DNA of 64,000 bases from Carallia brachiata. Taxonomy: Eukaryota > Streptophyta > Magnoliopsida > Malpighiales > Rhizophoraceae. Position numbers and translations under genes: made by a program. The stretch is taken from the NCBI GenBank assembly GCA_021464245.1, contig JADCRB010000057.1:920948-984947 (forward strand). The letters run 5' to 3'. Under the pieces are notes generated by a model. The model worked only from the letters and a program-made list of their open reading frames with translations, was not told where the DNA came from and ran no database searches. Below are positions 57,134 to 64,000 of the stretch, one piece after another. Each line of letters starts with the position of its first letter. Position 1 is the first letter of the stretch.

Positions 57134-59639
57134 ATGGGTATGCGAAACTATTTTTTCTTTTTCCTTTTTTTTCCTCTCTTTCTTGTATGCATTTGTACAT
57201 GTCAATCTTGCTTCTGCTTAAGTTAATAGCATTTTTCTTGCATACATGATCTATAAATATGCGCGCAGGATCGGAGGTGGACGTGACGAAGGACTTCATG
57301 TACTACTTACCATTGTACAAGGATGTAATAAAAGGAGACTGGAAGAATACAAAGAACGCTTTTGACAAGGACCCAACTGCAAAAACTGCCGGCATAACTT
57401 CCTACAGGGATACTCAACTTCACCTTGCGGTCAGGACAGGTGCGTCCGTACAATACATTAGGAACTTGGTGGACATGATGTCCGAATCTGAAATCTGAAA
57501 TCTTGGACGGGAACACTGACACGGCTCTCCATTGCGCGGCTATCGTGGGTTACACCGAAGCTGCCAAGATCTTAGTGGAGAGGAATCCTAGATTGACTCA
57601 ATTCCGAGGGTTGAACGACAGGACCCCAGTTTATTGGGCCGCTAAGTATGCGCACAAGGATACTCTTTGGTTTCTTCTCTCGGCCACGCGCCGTCACGAT
57701 CCAACTCCCCTCACCGGTCAAAGCGGTGTCGCGCTTCTCAATTCCATCATTGCTGCAGAGTTCTATGGTTAGTACATAGCCTTCCTCTCTCTCTCTCTCT
57801 CTAGCTTTTTCGCAAATATTCATCTTTTGAATTTTGAGTAATATTATGTCTTTAAATAATAAATAACAAAAAATAATTATATATTTTAATTTAATAGTAT
57901 TTAATAATTATTTTTTAAAATATAACTCGATACCTATACCAAAAGGTAATAAGTTTTTTTTTATTTTTTTAAAAAATTATAACTTCGATTTAAAAGAGTA
58001 TTTCTCTATAACATAAAGTTTAAAAATTATATCAGAATCGCTATGAGAAAAAATTTTTCTTAAAAAAATGTTTTTTTTAAAATAGTACAACAAATAATAC
58101 TTTAACGAGTGCGTATACCTTTTAATACAAAATTTCAAAATAAAAAAATATTTATTAATATTTTATTCTTTCATTGTATTTGATGCACCTATCATTCTCT
58201 CTTTTTTATTTTATAAATTTAATTATTTAATAATAATTCATATAACTTTATTGTTACTTTAAAACTTATTAAATTTTTATTCTATTAAGCGAATGGGTCA
58301 TTGTGGAAAGTGAAAATGAGATACAGATTTAAAAAAAAAAAATTACCAACAAAAATATTTTTTGGTGAATCAAGATTGAATCACTTACTTCCATAATAAA
58401 GCGAACCAGGTTGAATGACTTGACTTCGATAATAAAGATACGTTTTTGTTTAGATGAATTATTTTATTTATTGAGAACAGAAAAATACACCAGGCTTTTA
58501 AGTTATGGGTACGAATTTATGGACAAATAAAATAGACAAGTAACTTGTTTTATGACTGTATATTGACATTTTATAAGAAAATACAAATTTTAAATTAGAT
58601 ATATTATAAATTTTAAAAAATTTTCTTCGTATTAGATGTTATAAGTAAGTAGCCCGTCCAGTCCGGTCTCCCTCAACAAGACAAGACATGGAACTAGATC
58701 GGCATTCAACTCAATCGAAAGACAAAGAGGACCCTAACTTTCTATATACGCTACGGCAAATAGGGGGTTATTGCAACGACTTATGTAAGTCCTAGAACTC
58801 AGCATAAATCAACATACACCAATAAAATAAAACAGTTTCTAGTGGATACGGTATTAGTTAAAACTTATATTTTTATTCAGTAGATCTTAACTTCTAATCT
58901 AAAAAAGAAGTGTGACATTTATGAAAATAAAAAGGAATTATTTTTATTATATCTTTCATAACCAATAGACTTCCTAATAGAAGACAAAAAAAAAAAAAAT
59001 CAAGCAAAGAGGGAGACTTTAAGAGTTGCAAACCTTTAGAATCCATTTCATCATTTGCTTTCTTTTTTCAAAAGGAAAAAGATAGGTAGTCATAAAATTT
59101 AGCTTAATTTATTCAAAATATTGTAACTATAATACATTTTAGTGTGAACAAAAATAACATGACAAACTCAAGAAAACATCATCATAATATTATTCTGGTT
59201 AAATTCTAACTAAATACTTCAGCCGTATAATGATGCTCTTTTTCGATGTATATACTATCTAAATTGGTTGCCAATAATACTTATTTTTTATGCTTATTGT
59301 AGGTATTAAGTTTAGAAATAATTTCATGTAGTAATTATCTTTTATCATTTTTAATTTATGCACTATGCAAAAAAGGTAACTACGTTCCCACTAGCTCATT
59401 TGGTTTTCCCCCCATTGTTAGATGTGAGTGTATGAAACCAATATTTTTTTTTGAACAGTGTATAAATTTTTTTGAACTGATTTTTTGTTTTGGAACAGAT
59501 CATTAAACCAATGAATTATGTAAAATGATCGTCGACTGATCCGATTAAAAAGAACTGTTACCCAGAAATTCACTTAATAAATGATAATGTCATTTCAATT
59601 CACATATAATTAAAGTTTAGTTAATTAGAGCCTAATCAT

Positions 59640-59674
<35 letters not shown>

Positions 59675-61419
59675 ATATATATATATATATATATTACAGT
59701 GAATTTTTTCTGTTAAATATTCTCATTGTTCTGTTTCTTTTTTCCTTCCATGAGCAGATGTGGCTATTTATCTGCTAAAGTGCTATGCGGACATGACAAT
59801 TTTGCGAGACGAGGAAAGATGCACTGCCCTACACCGATTGGCACTGAAGCCCTACACATTTTTAAGTGGAAGCTACTTCGGATTTTTTCAGCGACTGTTG
59901 TATAAATGTATGTATCAAAATCTTATCAAACAATGCTAATTATATGTAAAAGTGAAATTTAATTGCCACGTTTTTACTATTTATAATTTTACAAGGACCA
60001 TATACATTGTATTCATTTATTTAAATCGATATTTTCTTGTTACTTTTATTCACAAGAAGACGTCACGTAGACAACATCTATTCATATTAATGTCATGTTA
60101 TAAAAAATGATGACATACCATATGGGGTGACATTTTATTAAAATATGTTATGAAAATTTTTCGATATTATTACCCATTTAAAACTTCTTTTGCAGCCGTA
60201 ATTTTAATGAAATTCCTGCTATTATCTTGTTTATCTATCTTGGTTTTCGCAGGTTTTTCGGCAAAACAGTTAGCGTTTGTCACAAAGAGGACTTGGAGAA
60301 CCCCAATATAACCTACAAGAACCGTGCAAATTTTTGGTTTTTGCAACATATATACAACACAAAGCTGAAGCACCTGCAAGCTGTTGAGCTTGCCAAAATG
60401 TTGTGCGCCGAGATTACGAAAACAAGAACTTTACTAGATGATTGCTTATTATCAGGTCCGATCGTAACAGCTGCCTGGTTGGGAATTTATGAGTTCGTGA
60501 TGGAGATCATCAAGGCCTTTCCTGATGCGATATGGAGCTGGGACGTCAATAACCGTTGATAAATTTTTCACTTGGCTATCCTAAATCGGAAAGAGAAAGG
60601 GTACAATATTGTGCATCAAATGAGTTCACAGAAGCATTACGTCATGACGTCCATAGCCATTTTTGGAAATAACATCTTACATCTAGCAGGCATATTGTTG
60701 GAGCCATCAAATAGGATTGCTGGCACGGCACTTCAAATAACATCATATGTCTTAAATTGAGTCTTAGACTTAACAATATGGACGGATTGGCATATATCTT
60801 TTATATCTTTATCTTTTACTCATCCTTAAAAAAAAAAAAAAAACCATTATTATGAATTGATTGTTGTCATCGTACTGAGTGAATAGCAACTGGTTTGATG
60901 TTTTCTCATGAATATTGAAGAAGGGAATGCTAACAAAATCTCTATCGTTGTCTTTTTCCATTCTATAATTTACTTTGCAGGAAGTTGAAAAGATTGTCCA
61001 ACCATCGTAGAAAGAAATGAAAAATAATGATGGAAAAACTCTAAGAGAGGTGTTTACTGAACAACACCATGAGTTAGCCGTAAAAGTCGAGGAAGGGATG
61101 AAGAACATCGCTTCTTCCAACATGGTTGTCGCTACGCTTATTACAACAGTTGCATTTGCAGGAGCTTTTACCTTACCTGGTGGTAACACAAGCGATGGAA
61201 TTCCAATTTTCATGAATGACTTATCTTTTCTAATCTTTGCTATATCAAACGCATTGGCCCTTTGTGCTTCTGCTACTTCTGTCCTGATGTTTTTGGGGAT
61301 ACTTACGTCGCGCTATTCGGAAGAAGATTTCTTGAGGGCATTGCCAATGAGGTTGTGTATTGGCCTTGTCGCTCTCTTCCTTGCAATAGCATTCATGCTA
61401 GCAGCATTCGGCTCGTCTC
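57134..61419 (+). pseudogene. Ankyrin-repeat/PGG-domain gene, copy D (inactivated)
   Basis: All five exon positions are recognisable: 57134-57137 (ATGG), 57269-57767, 59758-59907, 60253 to ~60740 and 60981 to 61419. Lesions relative to copy C: an extra base in exon 2 at ~57490 (the SESELEIL region reads SESEI stop); a one-base deletion near the start of exon 4 (~60265); TGA TAA at ~60556-60561 where C has CGATAC; loss of the 3' end of exon 4 and its donor after CTTCAAATA; TAG at ~61008 in exon 5 where C has TAC; and a Copia element inserted after GCTCGTCTC at 61419. The PGG core (FTLPGGNTSDG) is still legible. The many independent lesions show this copy has been free of selection for some time. 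Confidence 0.9.
59640..59694 (+). repeat. (CA)n(TA)n compound microsatellite in copy D intron 2
   Basis: About 16 CA units run directly into about 11 TA units. Confidence 0.9.
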
Positions 61420-61953
61420 TGTTAGCAAGAAGTATGCAATAAACACTATGAACCTTGACAGTGTAAGTGTTTGCAGAGAGCAAACCAGCAAAACTGACTT
61501 TGCAAAAAACAAAACCAACAGAATAGAAAGAGAGGAGAGACTAAGATTGGGGCATAAGGCACCTATTTGGGTCTCCATTACTCATACATATATATTGAAT
61601 TCAAAGTACAGCAAATGATTAAGGAAAAATATGTTTCTCATACTCATTTGTTCACTAATACAAGCTAACACCCATATGCTGTCAACTACCTACTGCCACT
61701 AACAAAAGTAGCTCACATCATTGCTTAAAAGCCTAATCATTTCATACAAGAACTTCATCTGCTGTCCTTCTTAAATTATGCTAACCAAACATTACTAAAC
61801 ATTGGTTTAATTCTAAATAAGTCATTACATTTAGAAGAACAAAACCAAAAAGTCCTATGTTACATCTTCTTCTGCTGTCCAGTAATGTTCAACTATCTTC
61901 TTTAATACTAGAAATGACAAACATGAACAACAATGAAGCTAGACTCACTAACA
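61420..61953 (-). repeat. Copia LTR (left copy, complete, 534 bp)
   Basis: Begins TGTTAGCAAGAAG and ends CTCACTAACA, i.e. TG...CA with a 6-bp inverted repeat. It matches 63836-64000 over the visible part (CACTATGAACCTTGACAG; GAGAGACTAAGATTGGGGC). Confidence 0.9.
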
Positions 61954-63701
61954 CTCCTCCTTAGCTTCATTTCTGTTCACTTCCATTTCAATGCTGAGCT
62001 TCTCAAACTTAACAACTAGATCAGACCACTGGTTTTCAGGTTCACAGTAAACCAGCTTTCCTGCTTCTTCTTCTTGAATTGCAATGCCATGTTCCTTTGA
62101 ACTTTCAGCTCCAGTAGTAAAGCCTTGCTTATTAGTAGCCCTTAGAGCTTGACCACTAGTAGAAAAAAACCTTTGTTTGCTTGTCAAATTGACTGGTCTT
62201 GCAAACAATATTCATTTTTTTCACCTTAAGCATATCAGGAACCAATTGATCCTTAAGCAAACTTTTCAAAGTTGCTACTTGATCATGGCCCATTCTTTTA
62301 TGCCATAGGACAAAATTTTCAACAAAAGCATTTGGAGTAAACATTCTCACATCAGTAAGTCCAAAAAAAAGTTTTTCCTCTCATTTGCACACTGATCAAT
62401 TCAACTCTAGTTGAATTTAAGATAGTGCAGGATTTATCTTTGAAAATCAGTGAATGATTTTCCTCAAGCAACTGGGCAACACTCAATAAATTTTGGTTTA
62501 TCTCAGGAACAAAAAACACATCATGAATGTATTTTATACCTAAGCATGTTTGGACAGCAATACTTCCTCTTCCAAGAACTTCCAACAGCTTCCCATCTCC
62601 AATTTTCACCTTAGAAGTATAGCTCCTATTCAATTCCTCAAAAGCATTTGGCAGTGGACACATATGATGTGTGCATCCATTGTCAATAAGCCATGAATCT
62701 CCATCTTTGTAGGTTAGATCACAAGACGCTACAAAAAGCTCCTCATCAATTTCATGCTTAGCTACATCTGCAACTTTGACTTGTTGTGGTTGTTGTTGTT
62801 GTCTTTGAGTTGGATATGTCTCTTGATTTTGCTGTTGATTTCTTTTAGATCTACATATCTTCTCAATGTGCCCTTTCTTGTTACAAAACCTGCAAATCAC
62901 ATCTAGCCTTCTCTAGCAATTTTGTGGAAAATGACCAAGCCTATTGCAGATGTCACACAAGTTATTCCTTTTATTGCTCCTGCTCCTTTCAGCTTCTCTT
63001 TTCTCTAACTTCACATCTACTTATTGGTTTGAAAGAGCCTTACCCTTTGTTTTTGCCATCAAGGCACCTTCAATAGGTCCATCTTGGTGTAGTGCTCTTT
63101 TTTGCTCATGTATTTGCAAGGCATTGAAGAGTTCAGCAACAGTGATTTGTGTTAGATCCTTAGAGTCTTCAAGAGAAGTCACATTGGCCTCAAACTTCAT
63201 GGGTAAGCTCACTAAAACCTTCTCCATTATTTTCTGAGTTGTTGTGTCATCACCAAGGAGTCTCATTTGATTGACAATCTTCATCAATTTATCCCCCAAC
63301 TCCTTGACAGATTCTGAGTCATTCATCTTCAAGGCATCATACTCTCTTCTTAGGTTCAAGAGTCTCATATTCCTTGACTTATCTGACTCTCCAAACTCCT
63401 CCTTGAGCTTTTGCCAAGTTTGTTGTGCTGTCTCACAGGCCATAATCCTTGAAAGAATGCCCTCACTAACAGCAGTTTGTATGCAAGAGAGTGCTTGGAA
63501 GTACTTAGCAACTTGCTCACTGTGATTCTTCAATTGTGCCACTGTGGGATTTGCTGGAACTGCAGGTGGCTCTCCTCCATTCTCTGTTACTTCCCAAAGA
63601 TCATAAGCCTTCAGGTAAGTCTTCATAAGGACAATCCACTGCACATAATTCTCACCACTGAACTTAAATGGTGGCATAGGATTGTAGTTTGCTGAAGCCA
63701 T
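61948..63701 (-). pseudogene. Copia gag and partial pol, disrupted
   Basis: Reading the minus strand from ATG at 63701: Gag (UBN2-type: MASANYNPMPPFKFSGENY; QTWQKLKEEFGESDKSRNM; LMKIVNQMRLLGDD), then two zinc knuckles (CDICNRLGHFPQNC and CRFCNKKGHIEKIC), then the protease start with WLIDNGCTHHMC where the family has Asp-Ser/Thr-Gly, then, in a shifted frame, the GAG-pre-integrase segment (LWHKRMGHDQVATLKSLLKD). Stops interrupt the frame at 63023-63021 and at ~62912, and an 8-T run at ~62363 marks the shift. After QFDKQTK (~62175) the frame shifts again and the sequence no longer resembles integrase; an open tail to the stop at 61948 may be the polyprotein's far end. The deletion removes the enzymes needed for autonomous movement. 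Confidence 0.8.
61954..61968 (-). other. Polypurine tract of the Copia element
   Basis: Next to the 3' LTR, the minus strand reads GAAGCTAAGGAGGAG, purine-rich and directly abutting TGTTAG, as needed for plus-strand priming. Confidence 0.7.
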
Positions 63702-63823
63702 GACAAGAGCTACAAGAATTTTGAAATACAAATAGCAGCAAAAAACTCTCTCTCACTTCTCTTCCTCACAATGTTTCTCTTGTGTTTCACTCACAATGAC
63801 AGGTCCCTTAAAGATCATTTACA

Positions 63824-63835
63824 GCTCTGATACCA
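63824..63835 (-). other. Primer-binding site (initiator tRNA-Met type)
   Basis: Directly inside the right LTR, the minus strand reads TGGTATCAGAGC, complementary to the 3' end of plant initiator tRNA-Met and usual in plant Copia elements. Confidence 0.9.
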
Positions 63836-64000
63836 TGTTAGCAAAAAATAGCATGCAATGAACACTATGAACCTTGACAGTTTAAGTGTTTGCAGAGAGC
63901 AAACCAGCAAAACTGACTTTGCAGAAAACAAAACCAGCAGAATAGAAGAGAGGAGAGACTAAGATTGGGGCATAAAGCACCTCTTTGGGTCTCCATTACT
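63836..64000 (-). repeat. Copia LTR (right copy, cut by window end)
   Basis: Starts TGTTAGCAAAAAATAGC and follows the left LTR to the window edge. The remaining ~370 bp, the target-site duplication and the rest of copy D's exon 5 should lie beyond position 64000. Confidence 0.9.

Larger units (their letters stand above)
61420..64000 (-). mobile_element. Copia LTR retrotransposon, internally deleted, runs off the window
   Basis: Element on the minus strand with a complete LTR at the left (61420-61953, its 3' LTR) and the beginning of the matching LTR at the right (63836-64000). The LTR starts TGTTAG and ends CTAACA. A polypurine tract and a tRNA-Met-type primer site lie at the expected inner edges. 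The interior (~1.9 kb) keeps gag and the start of pol but lacks most of the integrase and all of the reverse transcriptase and RNase H that I would recognise. Over the ~165 bp that can be compared, the LTRs differ at about 8 positions plus two small indels. It sits in exon 5 of copy D. Confidence 0.9.

Noticed and set aside
61262..61618. 118-codon frame spanning the copy D/Copia junction
   Set aside because: Out of frame with the PGG exon and running into the LTR; a chance fusion frame.
1..64000. tRNA or rRNA genes, or organelle-derived segments
   Set aside because: I looked for B-box/cloverleaf contexts and plastid-like coding stretches; the only B-box-like sites lie in SINE-like inserts with target duplications.

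Overview
This is nuclear DNA from a flowering plant, most likely a eudicot. It is A+T-rich, its genes have GT-AG introns, and it carries plant gene families (ankyrin/PGG membrane proteins, ECT-type YTH proteins, ELOF1, GIP1, DC1) and plant transposons: a PIF/Harbinger element, a Copia LTR element, an L1-type LINE, SINEs and MITEs. I cannot name the species. No tRNA, rRNA, CRISPR or organellar segment was seen.

Layout. 1-6870 is a decayed segmental copy holding a broken ECT/YTH gene (minus strand) and the 5' side of an ELOF1 copy, whose coding part follows at 7011-7735 with a frameshifted C-terminus. 10165-12020 is a J-domain pseudogene. 12.9-17.8 kb is repeat-rich: a foldback, a ~290-bp repeat array and a 12-copy ~102-bp array. 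19.1-21.9 kb mixes duplicated ELOF1 3'-flank and ankyrin-gene upstream sequence, split by a LINE. 22016-27484 is an intact ankyrin/PGG gene (copy A). 27865-32482 is the second copy of the left block, with a better preserved but still broken ECT gene. 34159-34812 is a solo PGG exon (copy B). 35.5-36.65 kb is a tandem duplication. 39058-43217 is a second intact ankyrin/PGG gene (copy C). 44718-49983 is a complete PIF/Harbinger element with TIRs, a 3-bp target duplication and both element genes. A stray GIP1 first exon and a DC1 remnant follow. 57134-61419 is a heavily mutated ankyrin/PGG gene (copy D), cut in its last exon by a Copia element that runs off the right edge.

The locus is a tandem cluster of ankyrin/PGG genes (ITN1/ACD6-like family, membrane proteins tied in that family to stress and defence signalling). 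Its duplication unit appears to have carried the neighbours ECT (minus) and ELOF1 (plus). Copies A and C have the same five-exon structure, including a first coding exon of only four bases (ATGG). B and D show two ways of decaying: loss of all but the last exon, and point lesions plus a transposon. I see no evidence for a wholly new system. The most interesting items are the intronless solo-PGG reading frame (B), copy A's N-terminus apparently supplied by inserted DNA, an ECT copy with a replaced m6A-cage tryptophan, and the Harbinger element sitting in the same window as MITEs with similar ends.
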